A stretch of 64,000 bases of DNA from Mucilaginibacter ginsenosidivorax (GCF_007971525.1 NZ_CP042437.1:7068001-7132000), one strand, 5' to 3'. Positions 36,455 through 46,387 are shown, numbered from the stretch's first letter. Notes: generated by a model from the letters alone, not told the origin. A program made the numbers and translations.

Positions 36455-37288
36455 TTAGTTAAATTGTGAAAGCACCTGTTGTTTTTCGGTAAGTACGGCG
36501 TTAAAGAACATCTCCATATCCAGCCTTGAGTTTTCCTTTTTGTGGTTAATGGCTACCACGGCGTAGCCTTTTAAAGCACCTTCGCTATAAATGGGGCTGG
36601 CAACGTCGTCAAGGTTCATCACCTGCTTAAAGGCAAGTTTATCGGTTATGTTTTCTACCGGTTGGTTGAGGATAATTTGCTGGTCTTCCAGTATCATTAC
36701 ATAATCAATAAGGCTATCCAGATCCTTTACCTGGTGGGTACTGATGATAATGAGCTGATCATCCTTAATTACGCCGGCAATAATTTTGCGAAATTGCTTT
36801 TTAGATGGAATATCCAGCCCATTGGTTGGCTCGTCCATCAGTAATACTTTCGCCTGTGTGGCCAGCGCGAAGCTTATTAATACTTTCTTTTTCTGCCCGT
36901 AGCTCATGCGCTGTAATTTGTTTTCCTGCGGAATTTCAAACTCAGTTAAAAAGCGGTAAAACATATCATGGTCAAACGCAGGGTAGAAGGGGGCATAAAT
37001 ACTGAGATAGTTTTTGATAGATACATTGGGCAGGTAAATTTCCTCAGGCAGCAGGTAAACCTGCTGTAAAAACTCAGGCGATCGTTGTGCCGGGTTTTGG
37101 CCGGCTACATCGCAGGAGCCACTTAGGGGAAACAGAAGCCCGCAAATATTATGCAGCAAGCTGGATTTACCTGCGCCATTGCGCCCAAGCAAGCCGTAAA
37201 TATGTCCTGGCTTTATGCGCAGATTAAGGTTGTTAAGTACCAACTGATTTTTTTGGTACCCAAAGTTTAGGTGGTTAATGTTAATCAT
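36455..37288 (-). CDS. ABC transporter ATP-binding protein
   Basis: A 277-residue ATPase. Walker A is GLLGRNGAGKSSLLH (about 34-48). The signature motif appears as MSYGQKKKVLISFALA (a variant of LSGGQ), Walker B as VLLMDEPTNGLD, and the switch His in IISTHQVKD. The C-terminal ~70 residues are a short accessory tail. First gene of the minus-strand operon. A 24-bp palindrome lies 13 bp upstream of its start. With the membrane subunit and YtrA-type GntR it forms a typical small ABC-2 exporter/regulator unit. Confidence 0.93.
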   Translation of the reverse strand: MININHLNFGYQKNQLVLNNLNLRIKPGHIYGLLGRNGAGKSSLLHNICGLLFPLSGSCDVAGQNPAQRSPEFLQQVYLLPEEIYLPNVSIKNYLSIYAPFYPAFDHDMFYRFLTEFEIPQENKLQRMSYGQKKKVLISFALATQAKVLLMDEPTNGLDIPSKKQFRKIIAGVIKDDQLIIISTHQVKDLDSLIDYVMILEDQQIILNQPVENITDKLAFKQVMNLDDVASPIYSEGALKGYAVVAINHKKENSRLDMEMFFNAVLTEKQQVLSQFN

Positions 37289-37300
37289 GCAGTTTGATTT

Positions 37301-37324
37301 AGTGTATTACTATATTAGTACACT
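37301..37324. promoter_or_regulatory. Palindromic operator, probably for the GntR/YtrA regulator
   Basis: A 24-bp imperfect palindrome with outer arms AGTGTA/TACACT and 10 of 12 half-site positions matching. It lies 13 bp before the start codon of the ABC ATPase gene. The position suits autorepression by the GntR protein encoded two genes down. Confidence 0.65.
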
Positions 37325-37496
37325 GCAATAATAATACAGATTCGTTACAACTCCAAATTTTAAATGAAATTTATTTTAGTATCAAGCACTTAGTATCAAG
37401 TATCAAGACAGGAAGAAAAAGAGGACGGCAATTGCTATAGATGGGGGATGTGAGATAAAGACAGCTAAGCTGTATTGGTTAAAACTTTTACTCAAT

Positions 37497-37536
37497 AAAA
37501 AAGGGTTAGCGAAACAAATCGCTAACCCTTTTTTGG
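37497..37536. terminator. Bidirectional terminator between CocE hydrolase and ABC operon
   Basis: The perfect stem AAGGGTTAGCG/CGCTAACCCTT around an 8-nt loop is flanked by A-runs on the left and T-runs on the right. On the minus strand it ends the hydrolase gene, 20 bp after its stop. Confidence 0.88.
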
Positions 37537-37556
37537 GATTTTATCTTTCTTAACCG

Positions 37557-39440
37557 TTAATTTTCCAATACGGTAACCTTTACCGACGATTTGTTTTGTG
37601 CGTCGTGGTAAATACGGTGGGTTGCTTTCTGGAAATCGGCATCGGCGGCCTGGTAAATATCTACAAACTTTTGCGGGTTGCGGTCGACCAGCGGGAACCA
37701 GGAGTTTTGTACCTGGATCATAATGCGGTGACCCCTCCTGAAGCTGTGGCCAACATCGGGCAGGGCATATTTTACTTCGGTAACTTTACCAGGTACAAAT
37801 GCTTCCGGCTTTTCGAATGAATTACGGAAACGCCCTCTGAACACTTCGCCACGGATAAGCATTTGGTAACCGGCAAGGGTTACATTTTTAGGATTGGGGT
37901 TTGCATTGGGGTAATCATCAGGGAAAACATCAATCAGCTTTACCACATAGTCGGCATCGGTGCCGGTTGTTGAGGCAAACAAATCGGCTATTACAGGGCC
38001 TGTCAGGGTCATATCTTCGGTAAGGGTATCTGTTTGGTAAACCTTAACGTCAGGCCTGCGGCCGGCAAAGCGTTGGTCGTCCAACATATATTCGCGGGTA
38101 CGGCCTTTTTGAATGCCATCCTGGTAAGGTACGGGTGCATTCGGATCGCTTACATATTCGTCAAAACTATCGGTTGCCGATGGGGCAGAAAATGACAGTT
38201 TGCCATTAGGCTGAAAGTAAAGTGTTTTTTCGGCGGTATTTTTTGGGGGCCATGTTTCAAATTTTTTCCACTGGTTGCTGCCGGTTACGAATATGCTGGC
38301 CTCGGGTAATTCCATTTTGCCTTCATCTTTCAAATAGTAATTAAAAAACGGAAGTTCGATGTTTTCGCGGAACCATTCGGCTGTATTCGACCCAAAATTC
38401 TGATCGGCAAAAAGCGTTGCATCTTTGCTCTCCCATCCGCCGTGGAACCATGGGCCCATTACCAGCATGTTTTTATGGCTTTGAGGGTTTTGTTTTTCCA
38501 GCGCATCATATACATGCAATGCTCCAAAACAATCTTCGGCATCAAAAAAGCCGCCTACGGTGAGGGTGGCCGGTTTAATATTAACAAGATGCGGACGGAT
38601 GTTCATCGCTTTCCAAAATTCATCATAATTGGGGTGCGACATTAAATCGTTCCAGAATTTGATAGAATCGCCCATGTATTTCTTTTTGAAATTGGGCAAA
38701 GCACCCATTTCCAGGTAAAATTTGTAGTTATCCTTAAATACTGGTTTAATATTGCTTTTAAATTCTTTTGGTGTAATTGGCTTGGGGCGTGGTATGCCAA
38801 AGCCAGTATAAAAGTTAAATGCATCCATCATCATAAACGCTCCGTTGTGGTGAAAATCGTCGCCTATAAACCAATCGGTAACCGGGGCCTGTGGCGATAC
38901 CGCCTTTAATGCAGGGTGTGCATTTGGCAACGAGGCACTGGAATAAAAGCCAGGGTAGGAGATACCTTCAATACCAACGCGGCCATTGTTGTTGGGTAAG
39001 TTTTTTACCAGCCAGTCAATGGTATCATAAGTATCGGTGCTTTCGTCAATATCGGTTTTGCTCTTTTTCTTATCTAATATAGGGCGTACGTCTACATAGT
39101 CGCCTTCACTCATCCACCGGCCACGCACATCCTGGTAAACAAAAATATACCCTGCCCTGGCAAACAACATGTTTTGACCAAGCGTGCGCCTGTATTCGTT
39201 TTCGCCATAAGGGGCAACGGTATAGGGTGTACGCGTCATCATGATGGGGTACTTTTTTGATTGATCTTTAGGCAGGTAAATGGATGTGAAAAGTTTTTTA
39301 CCGTCGCGCATGGTAATGTACTTTTCCATCTTGGTGTAGTTGTCCTTGATGTAGGTTGCATCGTCAGATGGTGGGGCAGTTTGTGCGCCCGCGAGCGAAC
39401 AGCATAAAGCAAGCCCTAAGCAGAGTAGCAGTTGTTTCAT
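37557..39440 (-). CDS. CocE/NonD family serine hydrolase (X-Pro dipeptidyl-peptidase S15-like)
   Basis: A 627-residue exported enzyme with signal peptide MKQLLLCLGLALCCSLAGA-Q. The S15 alpha/beta-hydrolase domain has nucleophile S161 in GIEGISYPGFYSS and a likely catalytic Asp in VGGFFDAED. Catalytic His is seen in VMGPWFHGGW. The C-terminal ~230 residues are the jelly-roll domain of the X-Pro dipeptidyl-peptidase C-terminal family (GPVIADLFASTTGTDADYVV, HRIMIQVQNSWFP). Family members act on acyl esters, beta-lactams or Pro-containing peptides. Single-gene unit, ended by a strong terminator. Confidence 0.93.
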   Translation of the reverse strand: MKQLLLCLGLALCCSLAGAQTAPPSDDATYIKDNYTKMEKYITMRDGKKLFTSIYLPKDQSKKYPIMMTRTPYTVAPYGENEYRRTLGQNMLFARAGYIFVYQDVRGRWMSEGDYVDVRPILDKKKSKTDIDESTDTYDTIDWLVKNLPNNNGRVGIEGISYPGFYSSASLPNAHPALKAVSPQAPVTDWFIGDDFHHNGAFMMMDAFNFYTGFGIPRPKPITPKEFKSNIKPVFKDNYKFYLEMGALPNFKKKYMGDSIKFWNDLMSHPNYDEFWKAMNIRPHLVNIKPATLTVGGFFDAEDCFGALHVYDALEKQNPQSHKNMLVMGPWFHGGWESKDATLFADQNFGSNTAEWFRENIELPFFNYYLKDEGKMELPEASIFVTGSNQWKKFETWPPKNTAEKTLYFQPNGKLSFSAPSATDSFDEYVSDPNAPVPYQDGIQKGRTREYMLDDQRFAGRRPDVKVYQTDTLTEDMTLTGPVIADLFASTTGTDADYVVKLIDVFPDDYPNANPNPKNVTLAGYQMLIRGEVFRGRFRNSFEKPEAFVPGKVTEVKYALPDVGHSFRRGHRIMIQVQNSWFPLVDRNPQKFVDIYQAADADFQKATHRIYHDAQNKSSVKVTVLEN

Positions 39441-39585
39441 AAGTCAGTCAGTTAATTTAAACTGCAATTTAATAAATAAAGCCAGGTTTAAGAGGTTTGC
39501 CAACTTAATTGTTACAATGCGCCCGAAAATTATGCATAATAAAACCTGCCAAGGTGTTTCCAAATTAGCTGGTTATCTGGCCTTG

Positions 39586-40067
39586 CTACTTGCCATCGTA
39601 TGCATCCTGTAAATCCTTAACAATAAGCTTATCCATTTTCATCATCGCTTGCATAGCCCTTGCAGAGCCTTCACGGTCGGCTCCATATAAAACCTTGCTC
39701 AGGGTGTCGGGCACTATCTGCCACGACAGGCCAAATTTATCTTTCAGCCATCCGCAGCGAGATTTTTGGCCACCTTCCGAAAGTTTTTCCCAAAAGTAAT
39801 CTACTTCTTCCTGGTCTTTACAGTCAACAAACAACGATATAGCCTCGTTGAATTTAAACATTGGACCGCCATTAAGTGCCATAAACTGCTGCCCTGCTAA
39901 ACTAAATGTCCCGTCATTAGTCTGCCTGTTTTGCCCGGGCCTGCATCGCCGTACCGGGCAAGGTCGCCAACGGCTGATCCTTCGAACACTGCGATGTAAA
40001 AATTGATGGCTTCCTCGGCATTATTGTCGAACCATAAAAACGGGGTGATCTTTTGTCTGATTTTCAT
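39586..40067 (-). pseudogene. VOC/PhnB-like family protein, broken by a 1-bp deletion
   Basis: A glyoxalase-fold (VOC, PhnB-like, 3-demethylubiquinone methyltransferase-like) gene in two frames. The first half starts MKIRQKITPFLWFDNNAEEA at 40067 and reaches MTG; the frame then hits a stop at 39897. The second half resumes as FSLAGQQFMALNGGPMFKFN and reads on to 39586. One missing base around 39908-39912 (GGACA where GGAACA would restore TGTFSL) explains the break. The joined product would be about 160 residues, the normal family length. Either a true recent pseudogene or a sequencing error. Function of the family: small-molecule or resistance enzymes, unresolved. Confidence 0.85.
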
Positions 40068-40343
40068 AATAGATGTTTTAATTGATTTGAATAAGCAAAT
40101 GTAACTGCAAACCAACGTGGTAAATGCGGGGCAATCAAGACATTTTAATGGGCGATTTGCGGCATATATTTATATTATTCAGAATGGTCGGTGTTGTTAA
40201 TCAATAAGATATAATTTTCCTTAAGGTTATGATTTTAACATAATTTAACATCTTGGATATGTTAGGCGTTTAAAAATTACTTTCTTCATGATTTCTTAAT
40301 TTTTTATTGTTATGCTAAGAATTATCGCTTAACAGCCCGGTAA

Positions 40344-40351
40344 TAGTTTTG
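40344..40351 (+). promoter_or_regulatory. Candidate -7 element for the SusC/SusD operon
   Basis: TAGTTTTG fits TAnnTTTG exactly and lies 19 bp before the SusC start codon. No convincing TTTG -33 element is seen at the expected distance, so support is moderate to low. Confidence 0.35.
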
Positions 40352-40370
40352 CAGGAAAAATTATCTTGCA

Positions 40371-43300
40371 ATGGAAAAAAATTTACTCAAAGTTTCTCGA
40401 TGGTTACTTATTATAATTACTTCGGTATTTATGTGCGGTAACTTGTATGCTCAGAATGTAACAATTAGGGGCGTAGTTTTAGATGAAAATAACCAACCCT
40501 TTCCGGGAGTTGGCGTGCAGATAAAAGGCACGGCGGTAGGTACATTAACAAGCGGGGAAGGCCGGTTTACAATTGGTGCAGCAAAAGGCCAGGTATTAAC
40601 CTTCAAATTTTTAGGTTATGCTCCCCAGGAAGTTACAATTGGTACTGACCTAAATTTGTCGATACAACTAAAAACCGATTCAAAAGCCTTATCAGAGGTA
40701 GTAGTTACTGCTTACGGTGTTAAAAAGGAAGTAAAAAGGTTGGGTTATGCCGTTCAGGAAGTTAAAGGTTCGGAACTGATTAAAGCCCGTGATCCTAACC
40801 CCATAAACTCATTGGCAGGCAAGGTTGCAGGCTTATCAATAGGTGCCAATGCCGAGATGCTGGGCAGGCCGGAGATTGTTTTACGTGGTAGTAAAGATTT
40901 ATTATTCGTAGTTGACGGTTCGCCAATTAACTCCGATACTTGGAACATCAGTGCCGATGACATTGAAACTTATACCGTATTAAAGGGTCCTAACGCCGCC
41001 GCGTTATATGGTTCACGTGGTATTAACGGTGCTATTATTATCACCACCAAAAAAGGTTCAAAAGATAAAAAAGGCTGGCAGGTTGATTTCAACAGCAGCA
41101 CTGTTTTGGATGGCTCATGGATAGCAGTACCAAAGGCACAAACAGAGTACGGCCGTGGTAATGCTTATCATTATGAATACCAGGCTAAAGATGGTTCGGG
41201 CAGTGCGCTTTACACGCCGCAAGCCGATGTTTTGTATGACAATGGCAACCGTTTGGGCGAATATGGTCCGCGTTTTGAAGGTCAGTTGTTACGCCAGTTC
41301 GATAGCCCGTATGATGCAGCAACAGGTAAAAGAACAGCAACACCCTGGGTTGCAAGAGGTAAGAATAACTACGATAACTTTGCACAACAGGGTTATACAA
41401 ACACCAGCAATATCGCTTTTGCGGCCAGCGGGACCAACTATTCAACCCGTTTCTCTTATTCTCACCTTTACCAGAAAGGTATTTTCCCAAATACTGCTTT
41501 AAATTCAGATAACTTTAACCTTAGCGCCAGCTACAATATCAACTCTAAGCTGACCGTTGACGGTAACATTAACTTTAACAAACAATACAGCCCTAATGTG
41601 CCGGATGTTACTTACGGACCAAACAGCTATATTTATATGTTTAAAGTATATGGTTCGGCTGATTACGATGTTCGCGATTTAGAGGATATTTACAAAGGCC
41701 CTACGGGGGTACCCGACCTTGTGCAATATGCCCAGGAATATGGCCGTTTGAATAACCCATGGTTTGTAGCAAAAAAATGGTTGCGTGGTCATGATAAAAC
41801 CGACATCTATGCTTACCTGAAATTAAACTACGCCATAAGCAAAGATTTTAACGCAAGTTTGCGTTCGCAGATCAGTACCTGGACTCAAAGAAAAACAGAG
41901 CAGGTTCCTTCCTCAGCTAACTTAAACAGCTACACTGGTATTATTGCCGATTATGCCTTTGGCTGGTATGGTGATTACCGTGAAGATAACCGTCAGTTAT
42001 TTGAGAATAATACCGACTTTGCTTTAAATTACAATCATAAGTTTGGTAAATGGAATGTTGGTGGTTTATTAGGTGCCAATTCACGTACGTTCACTTACAA
42101 CTCTTTTTATGGTACAACCAGGGGCTTAGCGTTGCCTAACGTGTATGTGTTATCTAATTCATCGCTACCGGCATTAGAGTATACCTGGGATTCAAAAATG
42201 CAGGTTTATAGCGGTTACTACTCGCTTGACTTTGGTTACGATAAATATTTTAACGTTAACACAACAGGTCGTGTAGATAACCTGTCTACTTTACCAAAAT
42301 CAAAAAACACATTCTTTTATCCATCGGTTTCATTGTCAACCGTTGTATCAGATTATATTAAACTGCCTGATTTTATATCGTTCCTGAAACTACGCGCTTC
42401 TGTTGCTGATGTAAAAGGTGCTTTAACACAATCTACAATAACTTCGGCTTTAAACCAGGTTACAGGCTATTCTACAAACACATTTTTAGGCTACAGCACA
42501 GATGTGTATACAGCTTATGATGGCCCAAGCTATGCTAATCAAAATACTGCTGCTTATGCCAGCTACTATAACAACACGGCTTCTGTAGCCTATTCAAATA
42601 CTTTGGCTAATGCTGCTTTAAAACCTTTTAACCGTTTGTCGTGGGAGTATGGTGCCGATTTACGCTTGTTCCAAAATCGCTTAAATTTTGATGCGACTTA
42701 TTTTGATACCCAAAATGGTCCGCAGATTTATCCTTATACTCTTGCTCCATCAACAGGTTATTCTGCTGTGAATGTTAACGCCATCACTACTAAACGTACC
42801 GGTTTTGAAATAGCTGCTAACTTAGGTATCTTTAGGAAGCCGGGTGGTTTTAACTGGGATCTGGGCGTAAACTACTCAACTTTTAAAGAAACTTTATCAT
42901 CGGTTCTGGATAACGATAAATCGGTTACCACACTTGCGTTGGGTAATCACGTTTATAAAATCGGCGATAGATTAGATGAAGTTTACGGCACCAAATATTT
43001 ACGTGACGGTAGTGGTAACGTTGTTTACAAAGCTGATGGTACCTTGCTTACCGCTTCTGGTACAAACGCCCAAACTACCGGTTCATTGGGTTATCTTAAT
43101 CCTGACTATACTTTCGGTATCATTAACAGATTTTCATATAAATCTTTCGGTTTAAGCTTCCAGTTTGACGGCCGTATTGGCGGAAAAATTTATGACTATA
43201 ACTACTATGCCGCACGCCAGGGCGGTACAGATCTGTCAACTGTATCAGGTGTGGTAGGTGCTGCCCGTTTAGCAGAATGGCAATCGACCAAAACCGGTAC

Positions 43301-43751
43301 ACAAGCGCCAACACCGGCCTTAGTTGGTAACGAGTTAGGTAATGGCGTTGTTATCACTTCAGGTACCCCTGTGTTTGTGAATGGAGTTATTTCAAACCCG
43401 GACCAGTTAACTTTTAGTGCAAATAGTAAGCCAATATTAGTTCAAACGTACCTTAACGGTACCATTAAATCCATTGATGAGGCCTGGATGATCAGCCGCT
43501 CTTTTGCTAAACTTCGTGAGGTTACTTTAAGCTATACTTTGCCGCAAAATGCGTTGAAAAATACGTTTATCAAAAGCCTCACTTTTTCATTGGTTGGCCG
43601 CAACCTGTTGTATTTCGCGGCGCGTAAAGATTTCGATATCGACCAATATGCTTCGGGTTTCAACTCAAGCGACCGTACTACTCAAAACAACAGCGGTTTG
43701 CAAAGTTCAACCACCCGCAAATACGGCTTTAACCTGAATTTATCATTCTAA
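40371..43751 (+). CDS. SusC/RagA TonB-linked outer-membrane protein
   Basis: A 1126-residue TonB-dependent transporter. Signal peptide (about 1-28), a carboxypeptidase-D regulatory-like domain at ~29-105 (RGVVLDENNQPFPGVGVQIK), the TonB-box-like VVVTAYG, a plug (about 115-235, with AALYGSRGINGAIIITTKKG), and a long beta-barrel ending KYGFNLNLSF. It pairs with the SusD-like gene 25 bp downstream, and would import a ligand bound by that lipoprotein. No FecI/FecR or hybrid sensor is next to it. The substrate is not evident. The following phosphatase and peptidase genes suggest peptides rather than glycans, but this is weak inference. Confidence 0.95.
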   Translation: MEKNLLKVSRWLLIIITSVFMCGNLYAQNVTIRGVVLDENNQPFPGVGVQIKGTAVGTLTSGEGRFTIGAAKGQVLTFKFLGYAPQEVTIGTDLNLSIQLKTDSKALSEVVVTAYGVKKEVKRLGYAVQEVKGSELIKARDPNPINSLAGKVAGLSIGANAEMLGRPEIVLRGSKDLLFVVDGSPINSDTWNISADDIETYTVLKGPNAAALYGSRGINGAIIITTKKGSKDKKGWQVDFNSSTVLDGSWIAVPKAQTEYGRGNAYHYEYQAKDGSGSALYTPQADVLYDNGNRLGEYGPRFEGQLLRQFDSPYDAATGKRTATPWVARGKNNYDNFAQQGYTNTSNIAFAASGTNYSTRFSYSHLYQKGIFPNTALNSDNFNLSASYNINSKLTVDGNINFNKQYSPNVPDVTYGPNSYIYMFKVYGSADYDVRDLEDIYKGPTGVPDLVQYAQEYGRLNNPWFVAKKWLRGHDKTDIYAYLKLNYAISKDFNASLRSQISTWTQRKTEQVPSSANLNSYTGIIADYAFGWYGDYREDNRQLFENNTDFALNYNHKFGKWNVGGLLGANSRTFTYNSFYGTTRGLALPNVYVLSNSSLPALEYTWDSKMQVYSGYYSLDFGYDKYFNVNTTGRVDNLSTLPKSKNTFFYPSVSLSTVVSDYIKLPDFISFLKLRASVADVKGALTQSTITSALNQVTGYSTNTFLGYSTDVYTAYDGPSYANQNTAAYASYYNNTASVAYSNTLANAALKPFNRLSWEYGADLRLFQNRLNFDATYFDTQNGPQIYPYTLAPSTGYSAVNVNAITTKRTGFEIAANLGIFRKPGGFNWDLGVNYSTFKETLSSVLDNDKSVTTLALGNHVYKIGDRLDEVYGTKYLRDGSGNVVYKADGTLLTASGTNAQTTGSLGYLNPDYTFGIINRFSYKSFGLSFQFDGRIGGKIYDYNYYAARQGGTDLSTVSGVVGAARLAEWQSTKTGTQAPTPALVGNELGNGVVITSGTPVFVNGVISNPDQLTFSANSKPILVQTYLNGTIKSIDEAWMISRSFAKLREVTLSYTLPQNALKNTFIKSLTFSLVGRNLLYFAARKDFDIDQYASGFNSSDRTTQNNSGLQSSTTRKYGFNLNLSF

Positions 43752-43776
43752 TACCACATAGCTGATTAAATATAAA

Positions 43777-45399
43777 ATGAATCACATGACAAAAAATATA
43801 AAAATTGTAGCTGCCGGATTAATGTTAGCGGCCACAATTAGCAGTTGCCAAAAGGGGAACCTGTCGGCAAATCCCAACGCTATAAGTGCAGAGTCTACTG
43901 TACCCGTATCATTGATATTAAACCACCTTACTGCAAACTTTATCCGCCCCGAGGAAATGCCTCTTGGTCAGGATGCATCCTACAATAAAAATGCTTATAA
44001 AGCCGCACAGTTTATGGTATCCAACTATGACAAATACTGGGGTACAAATGAATATAGCTGGAGCTACAGTGGGCACGCTTACGATATATTGAAATATGCT
44101 ATCCAGTTAGAAAACCAATCAGTAAAACAAGTTGGAGCAAACAATAAATATCTTGCTGTTGCTAAGTTTTTTCGTGCTTACGCTGCCATATGGTTATCAC
44201 AACGCGTTGGCGATATACCGATGAGCCAGGCTGGCGACCCTATAAAGTATCCAACCCCTGTTTTTGATACACAGCATGATGTTTATAAAAATGCGTTGCA
44301 ATTATTGGATGATGCAAACACCGCTTTCAATGCTATTTTAACATCGGCCACACAAAATGCATCTTTTGCTCCCGGGGGCGATATCTTTAACTTAACCAAC
44401 CTGCAATGGCAAAAATTAATTAATACTTACCGTTTGCGTGTGTTGATTAGCTTAAGTAAACGTGCTGATGATAACGCGGACTTAAATATTAAAACGCAAT
44501 TTGCAACAATTTTGGGTAACCCAACAAAATACCCAATTATGACAGCAAACAGCGATAATATGGTTTACAAATTCAACTCGGTTAACTTATATCCAATTTT
44601 TGCTTCCGGTAGTAATAACTATAATAACTTTTTATTTGTTGGTAAACCCGTTTTAGATATAACAACCTCTACAGCTGATCCCCGTACCTTTTTGATAGCT
44701 ACCCCGGTTGATAAAACCAAGTTCTCGTCGTTTTCAAGCTACCAGGGAGCGCCTACAGGCACGTCACTTGCTACTTTGTTCTCAAGTACATTCTCAAATT
44801 ACAACGGTTTCCGTTACGACTTAGTTAAAACAGGTGATAATGCCGAACCATTTATATTTATCGGCTACCCGGAAATGTGTTTCAATATTGCCGAAGCCAT
44901 CAATCGGGGTTGGGTTGGCACATTATCAACTACTGATGCGCAAACCTGGTATAATAAAGGTGTTACGGCATCCTTTGCAAACTTTGGTTTAACACTTAAT
45001 GCTGCCGCAAATCAAAATGTTAATACTTCGGATGTGGGCGGTGTAATTTTAGGATCTGTAACTACAGATTATGCTACATTCCTGAATAACATTGCTTATA
45101 ATACTACTAACAGCGCTGCAGCTTTAACACAAATTTTAACTCAGAAGTACGTGGCAATGTTTAGTAACTCAGGTTGGGAAGCATTTTACAATTATCGCCG
45201 TACCGGTGTTCCGGCATTTCCTACAGGCCCTTCAAATACAGGTTATGGTACTGTAGCCGGTCAGGTTGGTATTATACCTCGTCGTCTTCTATACCCGTTA
45301 GATGAAATTAATGCCAATAATGCTAATTATAAAACATCAATAGGCAGCCAATTTGGTGGTACCGATGATGTTACAAAAGACACATGGCTTACTAAATAA
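43777..45399 (+). CDS. SusD/RagB-like outer-membrane lipoprotein
   Basis: A 540-residue surface lipoprotein, starting MNHMTKNIKIVAAGLML with the lipobox and cysteine in TISSCQKG. An alternative start is the Met three codons in. TPR-like helical pattern and the closing segment typical of the SusD-like_2 (PF12771) branch: YLAVAKFFRAYAAIWLSQRVGDIPMSQ early, IGYPEMCFNIAEAINRGWV, and WEAFYNYRRTGVPAFP late. It forms the ligand-binding lid for the SusC protein 25 bp upstream. A strong terminator follows the gene. Confidence 0.93.
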   Translation: MNHMTKNIKIVAAGLMLAATISSCQKGNLSANPNAISAESTVPVSLILNHLTANFIRPEEMPLGQDASYNKNAYKAAQFMVSNYDKYWGTNEYSWSYSGHAYDILKYAIQLENQSVKQVGANNKYLAVAKFFRAYAAIWLSQRVGDIPMSQAGDPIKYPTPVFDTQHDVYKNALQLLDDANTAFNAILTSATQNASFAPGGDIFNLTNLQWQKLINTYRLRVLISLSKRADDNADLNIKTQFATILGNPTKYPIMTANSDNMVYKFNSVNLYPIFASGSNNYNNFLFVGKPVLDITTSTADPRTFLIATPVDKTKFSSFSSYQGAPTGTSLATLFSSTFSNYNGFRYDLVKTGDNAEPFIFIGYPEMCFNIAEAINRGWVGTLSTTDAQTWYNKGVTASFANFGLTLNAAANQNVNTSDVGGVILGSVTTDYATFLNNIAYNTTNSAAALTQILTQKYVAMFSNSGWEAFYNYRRTGVPAFPTGPSNTGYGTVAGQVGIIPRRLLYPLDEINANNANYKTSIGSQFGGTDDVTKDTWLTK

Positions 45400-45418
45400 T
45401 TAAACTAAACATTATCAA

Positions 45419-45452
45419 AAACAGGGGCTCATTTATGAGTACCCTGTTTTTT
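45419..45452 (+). terminator. Terminator between SusD and the phosphatase
   Basis: The hairpin AACAGGG-CTCAT / ATGAG-CCCTGTT is followed by TTTTTA, 20 bp after the SusD stop and 15 bp before the phosphatase start. It should limit read-through, so the downstream genes may be expressed at a lower level. Confidence 0.8.
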
Positions 45453-45466
45453 ACATTTTAACTGAT

Positions 45467-46285
45467 ATGAAAAGAATAATTTTATTATCATTTGCTGCTG
45501 TTTGCTTTACATGTGCAGCTACTGCGCAAGTTGCCGATAGCGCTAAGCGTAAAGTTGAATTAAAAGGTGCTGTAAACTTTCGCGATTTGGGTGGCTATGC
45601 CACCAAAGACGGCCACCATGTAAAATGGGGCAAGGTTTACCGCAGCGCAGATATGAGCAAACTAACGGATGATGACCTGGCTATACTTAACAAGCTCAAC
45701 GTAGCTTACGATGTAGATTTGCGCGGTACCGAAGAATCAAAAAATGCACCAGACAGGCTAAACCCTAATACCGATTATATTTTATGTCCGGCCGGCAGCG
45801 ATAATGCGGGCAATATGTTACAAAGCCTTAAAGGTACAACCAACGGCGATTCTGTAATGCAGACTTACTATAGCAATACAACCTATTTAGCCGATAGGTA
45901 TAAACCATTTTTTGGCAAGCTGTTGGGTATGCCGGGTGATAAAAGCCTGGTTTTCCATTGCACTGCAGGTAAAGATCGCACAGGCATTGGTGCCGCTTTA
46001 TTGTTGTATAGCCTTGGCGTGCCATATGATACCATTATAAACGATTATGAAGCTTCAAACTATTACCGGGCTGCCGAAAATAAAAAAATGGCAGGCCAAA
46101 TGGTGAAGTACATGCACATTAATGAAGGCGTAGCTAACGATGTGCTTGCTGTGAAGAAATCGTATCTTGACGCAACTTTCACTGCTATAAAAGCGCAATA
46201 TGGCAGTATAGATAATTACCTTAAAAATCAGATTGGTTTAACAGATAAGGATCTGAAAACATTGAAAAAGAAGTTTTTAGATTAA
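45467..46285 (+). CDS. Secreted tyrosine/serine protein phosphatase
   Basis: A 272-residue exported phosphatase of the Y_phosphatase3 (PF13350) type. Signal peptide MKRIILLSFAAVCFTCAATA-Q. The N-terminal FRDLGGYATKDG is a hallmark of the family. The P-loop is HCTAGKDRTG with nucleophile C165 and R171, and a general acid is likely in the WGKVYRSAD region. Length is normal. It follows the SusC/D pair across a terminator. Extracytoplasmic phosphatases of this kind may act on phospho-sugars or phospholipids as well as phosphotyrosine. Confidence 0.93.
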   Translation: MKRIILLSFAAVCFTCAATAQVADSAKRKVELKGAVNFRDLGGYATKDGHHVKWGKVYRSADMSKLTDDDLAILNKLNVAYDVDLRGTEESKNAPDRLNPNTDYILCPAGSDNAGNMLQSLKGTTNGDSVMQTYYSNTTYLADRYKPFFGKLLGMPGDKSLVFHCTAGKDRTGIGAALLLYSLGVPYDTIINDYEASNYYRAAENKKMAGQMVKYMHINEGVANDVLAVKKSYLDATFTAIKAQYGSIDNYLKNQIGLTDKDLKTLKKKFLD

Positions 46286-46357
46286 TATTTATAAGCTAAA
46301 GCCCAAAGTATAATGCTGAAAACTTCCAGAGGGTATCAATCGTTTTAATAAATAATT

Positions 46358-46387
46358 AAAAGCTGCCTTTGCAACGGCGGCTTTTTT
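46358..46387 (+). terminator. Terminator after the phosphatase gene
   Basis: The stem AAAGCTGCC/GGCGGCTTT with one G-T pair is followed by TTTTTTG. It lies about 70 bp after the phosphatase stop and 52 bp before the next start. Confidence 0.75.
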
